Under the pieces are notes generated by a model, which ran no database searches, had not been told where the DNA came from, and saw nothing but the letters and a program-made list of their open reading frames with translations. From Paracyclopina nana (lineage: Eukaryota; Arthropoda; Copepoda; Cyclopoida; Cyclopettidae), in assembly GCA_019096065.1 (NCBI GenBank), contig JAGUCH010000004.1, positions 1,488,001 through 1,552,000 on the forward strand: a stretch of 64,000 bases of DNA, in the 5' to 3' direction. This document shows positions 46,272 to 59,100 of the stretch, piece by piece (the stretch's first letter is position 1; every line of letters begins with the position of its first letter). The position numbers were made by a program, and so were the translations under genes.

Positions 46272-46358
46272 CTGATTTTGCAGCTCCACCTCAATTCGAT
46301 CCACCCTTTGGTCATTTGAGGAGGCAGAAAAACAGCAGCAGCTTGTAAGCAAGCCAAT
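46272..46358 (-). CDS. Candidate minus-strand exon near the Raf start
   Basis: Acceptor TTTTTCAG|ATT and donor AATCAG|GTGAGT enclose 29 open codons ending RVDRIEVELQNQ. Both ends are phase 0, so it could join the NFI DEFHP exon. It lies just upstream of the Raf start on the opposite strand. No homology was recognised and the same bases may simply be Raf 5' leader; support is splice signals and openness only. Confidence 0.22.
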
Positions 46359-46446
46359 CTGAAAAATCTGTTGGAGTTCGGAGATGAAGTCCCTGAGTAT
46401 GATGTGACATTGCCCGCTCCAGATTCGCCTCTAGCTGATTCTCATC

Positions 46447-49400
46447 ATGGATGTTTCGAATATTTCCCAAGCTGAGCGGCTGTTCCCGTCCTCTTCCTCG
46501 AGCGGGGATGAGAATGAGAGAATCATGGTGGCAAGATCTGGTCTCTCTCATCTGGAATGGAGCCGAGATCTAGAGGAGGTAAAAAGAGGAAGTCACATAG
46601 TTGTTCCTTAGTTTCATTGCTCACTCCTTTTTTCCTTGATATTCTAGTTGAAGACGATTCAGCATCACATGAGCTTGACCAAGGAGCACATCGATCAGTT
46701 GGTGTCGAGGTTTGCTGGCTATCGCGAGCCCCCCGCAATTTTTATTTCGGTAAGACTCGGTCAAAAATTAACGCGCTCTCATTTGGTGGAATTTTGCAGC
46801 GTAAAAAATCACATGATCATAATATTCCTCATTGATTTGACGATATTTTTATTCAGGAGTACGAGGAGTTCACGAGCAAGTTGCACGACTTCTCTGTGAA
46901 GGAGCAACAACTAAAGGAGAAATTGAGACTGCAAAGCTTTGACGGCGGCTCTAGGCTAGATCAGGAGAAAGACGGCCATGCTGAAGTGGTGAATGACGAG
47001 GTTGTCCCCAACTCTCCTGGAGTGTCTTCGTCTCAGTCAGCTTCCGAATTCAATGGAAGTGATTATAACCACCACCATCGGCCGTCGTACACTCACTCGG
47101 ACCACTTGTCATTGGACAGCCCTCCAGCTCACTCTGGAGACGAGTTCGGTTCGTTTGCTGCTGATCACTCCAACTCCTCAAGTCAACCTTCGTCGGCTTG
47201 TGCCCCCAAGTCTCCTATCCGAGCTTTTGTACGTGCCCATCTTGGAGATCATGGTCACACCAATGTTGTTGCTAAGCCAGGTCAAACTGTCAGAGAAGCC
47301 TTGAGTAAGGCCATGAAGCTGAGAAAGCTCACTCCGGAGACATGCTCTGTCTACAACTGCTCTGATCCCTCTAAGGTAGCATAAAAGTGCCCTTTATTGT
47401 TTTTGCCTCCATGTCTTCACAATTAAATCACGTGTTTCAGAAACCAATCTCTTGGGATATGGACATATCTAAAATTGAAGGTGATGAAATCAAGGTGGAA
47501 GTGTACGACTATTTTCCAGTCACCACTTCCATCTCCCACAACTTTGTCCGCAAGACGTTTTTCTCGCTTGCGTTTTGCGAGACTTGTCGAAGGTTGCTAT
47601 TTCAGGTAAAGTCCACTTTTGATGAGAATAATTGTTTTTTAAATTGAGGATTTCTTCTTCTTCCCAGGGATTCTGCTGCCGCACGTGCGGCTACAAGTTC
47701 CATCAGAGGTGTGCTGAAGGAGTTCCTAAGCTTTGTCAACAGGTCAGGATGCAGAAAGTCCTCGTTCAAGCGTAAGTGTCCTACCAAATGAATTTACTAA
47801 ATGTGTGTGTTTTGTCTTAAATCAAGGGCTGGAGTTCAATGATGAAACAGAGGGATTCCCATGACATGAAGACTTTCATGTCCTGGATGGTCAGCCATCC
47901 AGAGTATAGGTAGACTTGAAGCTGCCTTCTCTTTTGGGGAATACTACGGACTAACAATCTCAGATCTATTTGCTAACTAACACTTGTTCGGCCTCCTTTT
48001 CCTCTGGGTTTCATTTGGTCTTTTGCTTTCAGCTAGGATAAAGAGTCAATATGAATTTTTCTTCCCACTTTTCAGCATGCTGGCTGGAGGAGACGTCGGT
48101 TGGGGCGGCAAGAGGCCCAATAAAGTTCTGGACGACCTCAACCTCGAGTCAGGAGACACCTTTCAATTCCCACCTGCAAGTAGCCGAGGTGCGAAATCCC
48201 CAAGGAGCTCTGGCGAAGATCCAGCTCCCATCACTAACCGAGAAAGATCCATCTCATCGCCAAACGTGTCTTACCCGATCATCCATGCCGACTCCGTTTT
48301 GCCCCCGGAATTTTCCCACCTCAGGACTCACCAAAAGTTCATTCGAAGTATGTGAAAATGAACTCTTTAGTGCATGTACTTAATTTTGCGATTCGTTGCA
48401 GCCCAAGGAATGGTACAACTTGATGAACTGTACAATTTGAACAGTTGCAGCAGCACAAGTAGTCCTTCCAAGTCCTCTCGCTCAGTCTCGTCATCTCCCA
48501 CCTCTACTTTGCGTTCTCGCGCTAGAGCCTCCTCTGCCGATGAGTCGGCCAACAAGAAGATCAAAATCGTGCACAAGGAAACCATTGAGGACTGGGAGAT
48601 CCCAGCTCCTGACATTCTCCTGGATAAGAAGAACATTGGCATGGGTTCATTTGGAACGGTCTACAGAGGCTACTGGCACGGGCCTGTCGCTGTCAAGACC
48701 CTGAACGTGAAAAATCCGAGCCCAGAGCAGATCCTGGCATTTAGAAACGAAGTGGCTCTCCTCCGGAAAACAAGGTGAACTACCAAATTTGGCTGTTTCC
48801 AAGGCACGAATGACTTCATTGATTTTTCCCTAGGCATGTCAACATTTTGCTATTTTTGGGCTACGTGGCAACCAAAAAGATTTTGGCAATTGTGACCCAA
48901 TGGTGCGAAGGCTCCTCGCTGCATCGTCACATTCATGTTGATGAGTCGAAATTTGAGCTTTTAAACACCATGGAGATTGCCAGGCAGACGTCTCATGCCA
49001 TGGAGTAAGCATCATGAAAACCAGGCTCAAGTTACATTTATTAACATGTAATTACTTAACAGGTACATTCATGCAAAAAACATCATCCATCGTGATCTCA
49101 AGAGCAACAACATCTTCCTCCATGATGATCATTTTTCAGTCAGAATCGGCGATTTTGGCCTTGCCACTGTCAAATCTCGTTGGAAAGATTCTCAACCAGT
49201 CAGACAACCTACAGGTACTAAATTAGGCCAAAAAAAGAAAAAAAAAGTAATTTTGTGCTCCCTTCCTACTAATGATGGTTGATTGTGTTCACATTAGGCT
49301 CTATCTTGTGGATGGCTCCTGAGATTATCAAGATCAAGACTGAGGATGCATTCAGCTACAAAAGTGATATCTATGCTTTCGGCATTGTCTTATACGAGCT

Positions 49401-49847
49401 ATTGTCTGGAATCCTGCCCTATTCCGATGGAGGAGCCAAGCCGAATGGTGACAAATATGGCTGCAGGGGCCTCTCAGTGGATCAGGTAACAAAGGCTTCA
49501 ATCTTATTAACATTTCTGGCCATTTTTACATTTCGTCATAATTTCAGATTCTTTGGTTGGTGGGCACCGGCCAGGTCGTGCCGAATATGAAGGCCATCAA
49601 GCAAAAAACTCCAATAGCACTCCAAAGGTTACTGCTATCCTGCATCAGTTATGACCGAGACAAAAGGCCACTTTTCACTGAAGTGCTGACCATTGTGGAG
49701 AGCATCATGAGATCCATGCCTAAGATCAAACGATCCGAATCGGAGCCCATCTTGCACAGGACACATTTCCAGCCGTACACTCTGGATGGGCAGGAGTCAG
49801 GGCCGGGATCGGCCACGCCCAAAACTCCGGCTGCAACTTTGGCCTAA
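46447..49847 (+). CDS. Raf: Raf serine/threonine kinase
   Basis: Raf couples GTP-bound Ras to MEK and ERK at the membrane. Exons: 46447-46578, 46648-46749, 46857-47375, 47441-47605, 47668-47771, 48076-48347, 48402-48774, 48834-49004, 49063-49214, 49298-49485, 49548-49847. All phases agree and give 825 residues. Residues 45-90 match the arthropod Raf N-terminus ([14 protein letters not shown]...EYEEF). The Ras-binding domain starts near 199 ([24 protein letters not shown]). The C1/cysteine-rich domain is at about 284-333 ([20 protein letters not shown]). A CR2 14-3-3 site RSISSPNV follows. The kinase has GMGSFG (511), VAVK (530), HRDLKSNN (622), DFG (643), the activation loop VKSRW, and APE. 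The C-terminal 14-3-3 site is RSESEP (788). A Ser/His-rich insert separates the N-terminus from the Ras-binding domain. It is convergent with neuroglian; the two stop codons lie 542 bp apart. Confidence 0.97.
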
Positions 49848-50389
49848 CTAGGAAATTACACAGAGAGCTAATAAGGTGACGACGTACGGCTTTGCGTCCC
49901 CTTTCTATTTACTTGTTGTACTACTGCTACACTATTCATGACTTCTCTAAAGATAGTATTATTATTATTATGACAGGTCGCAACAACCACCACTCCAATT
50001 TGAACGATCAACAAAAGTACCCCTTTCTCTCTTTTTTGGAAGCTAACTCCCTCACTTATTGATTGATATCTGTGATACACGAATAATTTATTTGATTTTT
50101 GTCAGTGTTGTCATCATCAATGTTACATTCTCTCGGGACAATTACAACTATTATCATTTGCACCTAAGAATGCCTTGATTACTGGCTACTGTCGAAGTAG
50201 GCAAGAGAGTATAAATGGCACGTGTTCTTTTATTGTTTCTCAAATTGTCGCGACAGGTTTAACAAACGAACTACTCAATTGCATTGACTATGGTACAAGA
50301 AGCACGGTTTTAAAGCACAAAAAGTAGAAGTAGTAGGATAGAAAATATCACAGCTCTTGGTGAGGAAATCATCTCGCGCCGGTTGCCGT
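49848..50389. other. Shared 3' spacer of Raf and neuroglian
   Basis: This 542-bp gap must hold both 3' UTRs. On the minus strand AATAAA occurs at 50229-50234 and 50087-50092, about 155 and 300 bp past the neuroglian stop. On the plus strand no canonical AATAAA was found after the Raf stop, so Raf either uses a variant hexamer or runs into the neuroglian gene. An ATT repeat lies at about 49958-49970. Confidence 0.55.
50229..50234 (-). terminator. Poly(A) signal candidate for neuroglian
   Basis: TTTATT on the plus strand reads AATAAA on the coding strand, about 155 bp beyond the stop codon at 50390-50392. Confidence 0.45.
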
Positions 50390-53300
50390 CTATACATAGG
50401 TCCCAGCTCCAGGTTTAATGCCCAGCTCTTGTTGCTGCATTTGCTGCTGCAATAGCTGCTCCTGCTGTCTCCGTTGCAGGGTGCCATACTGACCTATGAA
50501 GGAGCCATCCTCATCAAATCTCCCTGCTATGAAATTCATGCATGAGCCTCTACACTAAAAGGATTTTCATAATGGCACTTACCCGCCCCTCCTCCAGCAT
50601 AGTCGTTAATACTGTCACAGTCAGATTCTGTGGGCAGCTTGAGATCACTGGAAGTTTGCGCACTCCACAAGTGCCTGTCATGCAATCTGAAATTGAAATT
50701 GATGGCTACTCATGTTTTGACAGGCTCCATGATAACTGGATTCTTTTATGCTTACGGTTGAGTGAATTCAGGGAATCCTCCGTCATCATAGGGATCCCTT
50801 CGTCCTTGCTGCTCTTCCCTTTCTTGCACAGAGTATTTCCCCCCTCGATTCTGCTTGATGAGGAAGACAATCACGCAGACAAGCACTAAAAAGAGCACAG
50901 CCAAAATCATGCCAATGAACCAGCCGGAGTGAGCTATGGGTCTTGATCCTGCAGCTCCAGATGGTGGCAAGGTAGAGTAGGTGTAGATCTCCATGGGTGC
51001 AGATGGAGTTTCAAACACTCCATCCACGGCCACAACCCGAACCTCGTAGGAATGATCAGGCTCCAGGTTGCCAATGACTATGCTGTCCTCATTAAGCTCA
51101 TATTGGGTGGAGTAGTAAGATGCCTCATCTCCAACTTTCTTGTACTGAACGTAGAAGTATGAACCGGGGTTGTTGTTGGCCTCGATGTGAGGCTGCCACG
51201 TGACCTTAATCCTGGCCCTGCCAGAGTCTGGATTCATCACTGTGTACTTGAACTTGGGTGGACTTGGCGCCACAGTCGCCTCGAAATTGGTGTCACATTC
51301 AGTGTAGTAAGGCATCCCCTCACCGGCCCTGGTAGTGGCCTTTATGGTTACCCTGTATTTAGAGTGGGGCCTCAAGCCAGCCAATTTGGCCTTACCAGTT
51401 GTGTCCTTCATGATTCTGGGCTCCCTCTCAGTGATTGGGCCTAATTCTGAGCCACCTGTGACTTCCTGGTAATAAATCCTGTACCCAGTGAGGACTCCAT
51501 TTATGTCCAAGGGAGGCTTCCAGGCCAGAAGTAAGGCTGAGCTGCCCATAGAATAGCAATCTAGAGAGTCAACAGGGCCTGGCTTGCCCTCAGGGGTGAG
51601 AAATTTGATAGTGTTGGAAGCTGGCCCATTGAAGGCCCCATTGAAGGCCAAGACTCTGGCAAAGTTCCAGGAGTTGGGCTTGAATGACTGAACGAGTGAT
51701 CTGTCAGAGTTGGCCTTCATGATGATTTCCCTGAACTTTTCAGCTCCAGATTCTTCTGTCCAGGTTTGGATTTTGTAGCCCTTGAAGTCTCCCCTCACTG
51801 ATTCATACTTGACTGGGTTCCAGGACACTATGGCAGATCTAGGGCCCACAACTTCATTAAGGGTCAAATTGGTGGGAGGCTCAAGTGGAACATCTTCCCC
51901 AGAGTATCCAATTACCTCGTCAGAGGCCACATTGGCCTCACCCAGGTCATTGTGGGCAACAATTTTAATTCTGTACCGCTGATAAGTGGGCTGGTCTTCA
52001 ATGACAAGCTTGCTTTGCTTCCAGTCTGTGATGTCCTTGATATTCCATCTGGAATTGGGTCCATCCTTGGTCCAGTATACTCTGTACAAGAACCCTGGTG
52101 CGTTGTGCTCAATTTGTTTCATTGGCTAGAATGAAAAATGTAGGTTTGATATCTGGTAACGCTCACTACATTGAACACAATAACAAAATTTCTCAGTTTT
52201 AGTCAGTTTGTGACCAAGTGCCGCGTGGCTTAAGAAAAGCAAAAGCAATACAGTCAAGAAAAAGACATTTTGTGAGGTAAGTCAACTCTAATATGCTTCA
52301 TCTGCTCAAGAAATGATTTCTCAGAAAGTAATTCAATCTTGTTTGATGCATGTATGAGAGTTTGTGTTGTACTTACGGTCCAAGTGATCACTAGGTTGTC
52401 AGGTGCATTTCCCCTTCCTTCAATGTTGTCTGGGTTCTTGAAGGGAACATCTGGAGGGGTGGAACACACAGTTGAGGGCTCCGAAGGTTGAGAGTTTCCC
52501 ACTTTATTCTTTGCTATCACTCTGAATGTGTAATTGGCCCAAGGTGACATGCTGACTTTGAAAGAAGTATCTCCAGGGGGTACAAAGTCTGTAAAGAAGC
52601 ATTAATTAAGCTCTTAGATTTTCCCCTAACTTTTGGATCTCATTACCTGTAGTTGTCTCCCAAATGTCAGGCTCAAATATTGTTGAGTACTGAATGATGA
52701 AATTTAAGATGGGGGCTCTGTTGTCCCCAATTGGTTTCCAAACTACAGTAGCATCTTTGGCAGCACAGTTTACCCACTGAAGAATTGGAGGGTTGGGGAC
52801 ATCCTGTACCACCAACTTGGCACTTGCTTCCACTGAGTCCAAGTCAGTTTCTGCCATGCAAGTGTAAGTCCCAGAGTCCATCTCAGTAGTCCTGGTGATG
52901 GCCAAAGAGTGGTCTGAGGACTGAACAAATCTGTTCATGGAATTGACCTTGAGGACTTCTCCATCCTTGAGCCATCTGATTCTCAGTGGAAGGGAGGGAT
53001 CATGTTCAGCTTGGCACCTAAATGTGGCAGTGCTTCCAGCCTCAGCCTCATAGTCAATGGGGCCCAGGGAAATTCTAGTTGGCTCCTTCACCACAAGGCT
53101 TCCTGAGGCACTTTCATTTCCAAATCGATTGGTGGCAACACAAGTGTAGACTCCAGCGTCAGAAAACTCGGCTCTCCTGTAATTTGAATTTTGATTAAAG
53201 TTCTGGCTAATCCTTCCAAGAGATGTTTTGCTGAAAATCCTCATATCTTTCAAGAAACAGCCATGCTTTCTTTTTGCCTTTTAGTGCTTAATGCATTGAG

Positions 53301-56177
53301 CTCCCTAAATGACTCAGCAATCAATACTCTCTTTGGCGCTCAATTGATCTTTGGCTCTCTTTCTCCCTAGCTATTTGCACATCAGAGCAGCCATAGCTAG
53401 CTGTCAAGGCCTTAATTTAAGCAATTTCGGGGAGGAGAAGTCATGACCTTGCATTTGCATTAGGCCATAGAAAAAGTAATGGAGGAAATGAAGCAGCAGC
53501 ATAGTAATAGTTACTCACTTTATGACCAAGTTGCCACTTGGCATGAGGTCATATCTTTCTCCCAGCAATTGCCTGGCCTCATGATACCATTTTATGACAG
53601 GTTTTGGTGCTCCAAAGGTTTTACAGTTGATGGTCACGGATTGTCCTTCCACAGCTCTGGACTGCTTGGCTGGTGCACTCAGTATATCAGGTGGCAAAGC
53701 CAGGACATTGACATAGACATCTTTGTAGACATAGCCGTTGGTGTTGCTGGCATTGCAGCCGTAGTTGCCAGTGTCGGACTTTTTCAGGCTGCTAATGCGA
53801 ATCTGGTTCTTGGTCACCATTCGGTTGGGGTCATTGACATTCTCAATGGGTTTCCCATTGTGAATCCACTTGATCTCCGGCATTGGCAGACCATCAGCCT
53901 CACAAATGAACACAGCTTCTTCACCTTCAGCTGCGTTCTGGATTTCAGGCTCCACTTTGAACCTCGGCTTGGCCTGCACTTGGACATTGATGGAGTGCAC
54001 TTGTGGCCTCCCAATGCCATTGTCAGCCATGCAGTTGTAGTCTCCCGCATCTCCAAAGTCAATATGCTTGATGACCAGAGTTTTCCCATAGTTGTCATAG
54101 GATACCCTGTCTAATGGCAGGGAAGCATCGCTGCCCGCCTTGGTCCAAGTGATTTTGGGCAGTGGAGTGCCACCAAAAATGCACCACAGTTGCAGCTCTT
54201 TGCCCCTGAAGGCCACTTCGTTTCTTTGGCTGACAAATTGGAGCAGAGGAGCCTGTTTGTTGGGAAATGACGTGGAGCTTGGGGTGACATGCAGGTGCAC
54301 TCTGTTGCCCAGTTTGTACTCGTTTCTGAAGTAGGAAGCTGCAGAGCAGGCGTACAAAAAGTCGTCAGACATGTCATCTTTGGTCACATTTGAGAACCAA
54401 AGCTTTCCATATGGATCGACAGTGAGCCTTGAGGAGTTGATGGTCTTCAGCCAATTCTGGCCCTGAAGCATCCAGTAAACGTTGGGCTTGGGCCAGCCAT
54501 CTGGGGCATTGCAGGCAATGCCAAAAGGGTCGCCTTCGGCCACACTGAGAGTCCTGGGTGGCTCATCTTTGAAGTTGTTCAGCTCTGACTTCTTCACAAA
54601 CACGGAATTGGTCATGGCTGTGCCCCACTGGTTTTTGGCGTAGCACTGGTACTGGCCTAAAAAGGGAAGAATGCAAATATGCATTAGCACTCTATTTGTC
54701 ATGGATAACTTTCACCATCACCACAAACTCAATTACGCCACCCATCATGGTCATGGTGGGGAAAAAGCATTATGTAGCTTCAGGGGAGAAAGCCATGTGA
54801 AAAAAGTCGGATTTAGCATATGGCCCAGTTAGTTTTTATGGCATAGAGTAATAGCAGTATAAACGTGTATGTGGGGGTCACCCTTGTTATTGAAGCAAAC
54901 TTGTCCCCGACCAACAGCATACACACTTTGGCAAGCATACATCACACACAAATGTTTGGATTTGGAGATGGAAATGGTGGAATCACAGTAAGAGGTGACA
55001 TGTTGTTGCTCAAGGTCACAACACTCAATTCACACACAACAAATATGGCTAGAATTGTGTTGTTCTCAAGTGATATAGTAGTATATGCATGAGTGAATGG
55101 TAGAAATGCAAAAATATGTGCAGCAGCTATATTGCCTAAAGCTTATATAGATCACCACTAAAAAGAGCGGTCTTTGCACTTGGTGTGAAGTAAACGGGTG
55201 ATTTGGTTTGCACTCTAGTCAAGATGGCCAAGAATTACAGAATATCATGATGATGTATGACTTGGTAAATATTGTATTAGTATGTATGGAAGTACACAGG
55301 AACACTAAAAGCTGAGAGGAGGTACTTTTGTAGCATGGCGGCCATGTTTTTTCTCTTTACCTTCAATTTGGCGGTAATCAAAAAAGTCTCGAGCTTGAGA
55401 AAGAAGGGAGACACGTAGTAATAATAATCAGATTATATGGTTCATGCTAAAGATGTTGGTAGTAGGTAGTATAGAAAGTCAAGAAAAGTCTATACAGTTT
55501 TGCTGCTCTGCCTGTAAAAAGTTGGCTCAGTTCACCACTTCATCCAAAGAAACAGCTGTTATTTAACTTGATAGGTGAACCGAGCCGTTTTCTCTAGGGC
55601 TTTCAAAATAAAACTGGAATAGCTTACCAACATCCTCATCTCTTGGGGACTTGATGACCAATGTTCCTCTGCCAGGCTGTTGAGTGATTCTGTCGTTGTA
55701 GATGTTCCAGTCAAAAGGCAATCCATCTTTAGTCCATGAATATCTGAGGGAAAAGGTGTTGTTTTTATTACCAGACATTAATCACTGCAAACATTTGGAC
55801 AGTTTGCACTTGTTAACAGGCTTTTTTATACTCACTCAGGAGCTGGCTCTCCATCAGCTTCACATTCTATGATAAAAGGCTTATCACTTTCATCAGCCCT
55901 ACTTTTGACTTGGAAGAGAAGTTCATCTGTGGGTGGCTGTTTGATGATCTTTGGCGGACTTTGCACTGAAAAAAAGCATATGTACAATGCTCGATAGAAT
56001 TACATATATTTAAAGCAAGTGTGCTTTGAGGCTTGGGTAAATTATAACAGCTTACCTAAACCACTGCTCAGCCAAATGCAGGTCGAGAGTAAAATTAATG
56101 AGTTTGCGTTGGTGGTCATGGTTTTGGTCACAACTTTTCGGGCTCTAAGTTAATCCTCACTGGGTGACTTGCCATGC
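50390..56177 (-). CDS. Nrg: Neuroglian, L1-family cell adhesion molecule
   Basis: Coding exons in order: 56056-56119 (ATG 56117-56119), 55836-55965, 55628-55743, 53519-54656, 52647-53176, 52377-52588, 50756-52125, 50583-50647, 50390-50523 (stop 50390-50392). All phases agree and give 1252 residues. A signal peptide of about 21 residues (LILLSTCIWLSSG) is followed by six Ig domains (about 25-625), with W...DxGxYxC patterns such as DAGDYNCMADNGIG and DAGVYTCVATNRFG. Fibronectin III repeats extend to about 1115. A transmembrane helix lies at about 1131-1153 (MILAVLFLVLVCVIVFLI). The cytoplasmic tail of about 99 residues carries the ankyrin-binding motif FIGQY at 1217-1221 in the context RFDEDGSFIGQYGTL. 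L1-type proteins mediate homophilic adhesion and anchor to ankyrin in neurons and epithelia. The C-terminus is Gln-rich and ends GAGTYV. A 5' UTR exon (56120-56177) precedes the ATG. Confidence 0.97.
54657..55627 (-). other. Intron 3 of neuroglian
   Basis: At 971 bp this is the longest intron within the neuroglian coding region. It contains no supported exon or repeat; a 75-codon plus-strand frame (54865-55092) is unremarkable. Confidence 0.7.
56128..56175 (-). promoter_or_regulatory. Upstream ORF in the neuroglian 5' leader
   Basis: A 15-codon frame, MASHPVRINLEPEKL then stop, starts two bases after the acceptor CATTTTCAG|GC of the 5' exon. It ends eight bases before the neuroglian ATG at 56119. 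Because it precedes the main start in every transcript using this acceptor, it could reduce translation or require re-initiation. Function is inferred from position only. Confidence 0.5.
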
Positions 56178-59100
56178 CTGAAAATGAGCAATAAGAGATT
56201 AATGTAGATGTATATGCTGGGCTTTTGGAGGAAATGAGTCCGAATCCACAGAAGATTATTCTACTAGTACATGTACACAGATTATGTAAATGACTTCACG
56301 ATTCAGCCATGAATAAGTTGGGAAAATCGAGCGAGCCAGTCCATGCCATCAGATTAGTATATTATATCTGCAGTTTTCCAACTAGCAAAATTGCTCCCCA
56401 AGGCCGAATTTTGTCAATTTTTTCGGCCTTTAAGCATGGAATTTACGACGTGCTATGCCCTATATGATTATGAAAATAGCACGCGGATGAAAAAATCTCC
56501 CTTTTTTCACCAGGCAAAAGTGAAATAAATCCTTGTGAGACTCACACATGGGATAAAAAGAAAACATGAGCTTGACAGAATTAAATCTCCAGACTCTATC
56601 AGATTTTTAACGCAACACAGATGGCACAATTTTGTGGCAATTGGATTTGCGGTAATTGTGTTATTTTGGCGGCATCGCGAGCGAATTGTGTGGTGCAAAA
56701 ATCGATCCATCAGCTGACACAATTGCAACTGGAAAAACACTTGTTTGGGGAGCTGACAATTAACTGAAACCACGTGCATATGCTTGGTGAATCAACAACA
56801 ACAAATCTTAGCATTGAAGTGCTGTTTTTTCATTCAGCATTAAAGGAAAGCTGCCACCTTTTATTTTATCAGATTCTCTAGACTACATATAGAAGTAGTT
56901 TCATTGTTTTTTTAGTCAGCTGTGTCTTGCATAGCTCTAATGTTGTGGTGGAAAGGCATTTGTGGAGGCTCCCCTTCTTGCTGAAAACATACTGCAGTAA
57001 AACAGCATAAAAGGAAGGTGTCAAAAAATGAGATCCCTTTTTATGCCACCATGCCCATGTATGAGAGTCCTAAGAAGGAGCAGACTCTTTTATTATTATG
57101 GCCTTTCTTTGAGCTGAGATGAGGAGATTTTATGGGGGAATATCCTACTTTTAATAGGAAATCTTCTCACTGTCCTGTAATAGCAGTTGTAGTGTAGAGC
57201 TTTTGTCTCTTCCTTATGAGAAAATATAATTCCTTTTTCAATTGATCTCTTGTCATGGTGAGCAACTTTTTTCATCTCATTTACATAATCATAATCCTCT
57301 ACTTCCTTTTTTCCCATTCCTCCCCTTTTTATTGGACATTTGTCATATTTGAGAGCCAAACTGTAAACCCAGCTGAATTTTTTGCCATTTTGCTGCACAT
57401 GAAGGAGAAGCAGTTTGCATGGGAAACTAAAATCTAGCAATGAAAACAAACTCACTCCTCTTTGATATATCTTCAAAAAGCTACCAGAGGAGAATATTTC
57501 ACAGATGAGCTAGCCTTGATTAAATCTGAGCTGACAGCTCTATTTCTACTATTGACTGAATAGAAGAGGCTAGCAAATCTATTGTAATGTCACTACACCA
57601 AGTCTGCCCTAGGAGCTGCTTTCTCTGACTGCTCTTTAATGATTCATGGTTACTGATGTGAACTAACTTCAAGAGGATAAGAGCCAGGATGTTCAGCAGC
57701 AGCACAAAAGCTGGGGGAGTTAGATGCTAAAGCCAGCCCATGGGTCTCACTAATTGCAGCCTCCTGCAAGAATGAGGTCAAACAAATCCCCATTTGACAT
57801 GTAGGATAAGTGTACTCACTTATTTACTAGTTAGTAACTCTGGAAAAAAGTATGGAGCACTAATACACATCCCAACAACTTTTTTGTGTGTGTCATATGT
57901 CAAGCCTCCTTTGAAGAATTCTTTCTAGCAAGTGGACATGTGTGCCAAATGACTGAGGTTGCATCTGCAGCTGCTTTATTATTAGCAAGGCTTTACAGAA
58001 GCTGAAAAATGAGGCAGAAAGTTGTCAGCAGAAAGTAAGTGAGGCTATGGGGGATGGTTTGGCAGAAAAAGGTTTTGGTCATTAGGAACTGGGGATGCTG
58101 TTGTTGTATTCTAGCTCCCCTAGCTACAAGCTCTCAATAATGTGACCAACTAACAAAAGCAGTGTAATTTTGCCTTTGTGAAAAACTGACAGATTTGACC
58201 TCAAAGGTAACTAGATACTACATTTTCCCTTTAATGAATAATGAACAAAAGGGGCAAGTAATGGCACAAGACATGAAATGCTCTCTGCGCCCCTCTCAAA
58301 ATCAGTATTGATGGCTACTGGTTTTTTTCTTGAAAGCATTGTTGTACACCTCCCCCTGCTTCATGCAGTTTTTTGTGGCTGCATGATATTATAATCCAGC
58401 AGATAAATGTGCTGGGGTGTTGTCAATAATACACCATCTACCCCTCTGCATTGAAGCACATCAGCCCAATCACTCAAAGCTTTGATGAGAAATAACAATT
58501 GCTTGACTGACTGTGGGAGAAGAGAATGAGTGGCTATAAAGTGGGATGGAAAAAGAGGATCTAATTTACCCTACATAAACAGTTCACTTCTACAGTATCT
58601 GGGCTGCCATAAATTATGTCTGTGGCTTCTGCTAAGAAAAATCTGCTTTGTATCTTCTCATTGATCAAACAGAGCTGAGGGTAAAAATTCCTCTGCAGTG
58701 TGTGTGCCAAAATAGGGAAGACCTGCAGAAAAAAACACCTTTTGAATAAGGAGATCTAATGTTCTCACCTAATCATTAGACTCTGTAGCCCCTTGGATTT
58801 TTTGTCATCTAGGCAGTTTCTAAGAGACTCAATCCTCACAAGCAGCTTTCACTCAAACTTTATAAATGAGTGAGAAGAGGAAAAAGTGTTGGTCATCTTA
58901 TTGAGAGTGTGAATCAGGAGACACAAGAGAAGTAAGAAGTGATGCCAAGTTTTGTTAGTCTCCCAAACTAGATATCCTCCCCCAAAAACACACTTGAAAC
59001 TTATAGGGACTAGGGGGCAAATGGACTGGGGCAATAAACATTTTTATGATCCCTCTGCTCCACTCTCTCAACTGTACTAGTATATAGAGTGATATGTGAA

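Larger units (their letters stand above)
40428..46446. other. Non-coding region between NFI copy 2 and Raf
   Basis: Divergent spacer expected to hold the upstream promoter and 5' exons of NFI copy 2 (leftward) and of Raf (rightward). It contains a MITE-like element (41723-41822), an AT-rich part (45740-46230) with a hairpin at 46090-46163, and a possible minus-strand exon (46272-46358). A 164-codon frame at 44407-44901 shows no domain or splice support and is not called. Confidence 0.5.

Noticed and set aside
47822-47912. Possible Raf exon between 47772 and 48075
   Set aside because: With the phase carried from 47771 it meets a stop after a few codons, whereas 48076 joins cleanly.
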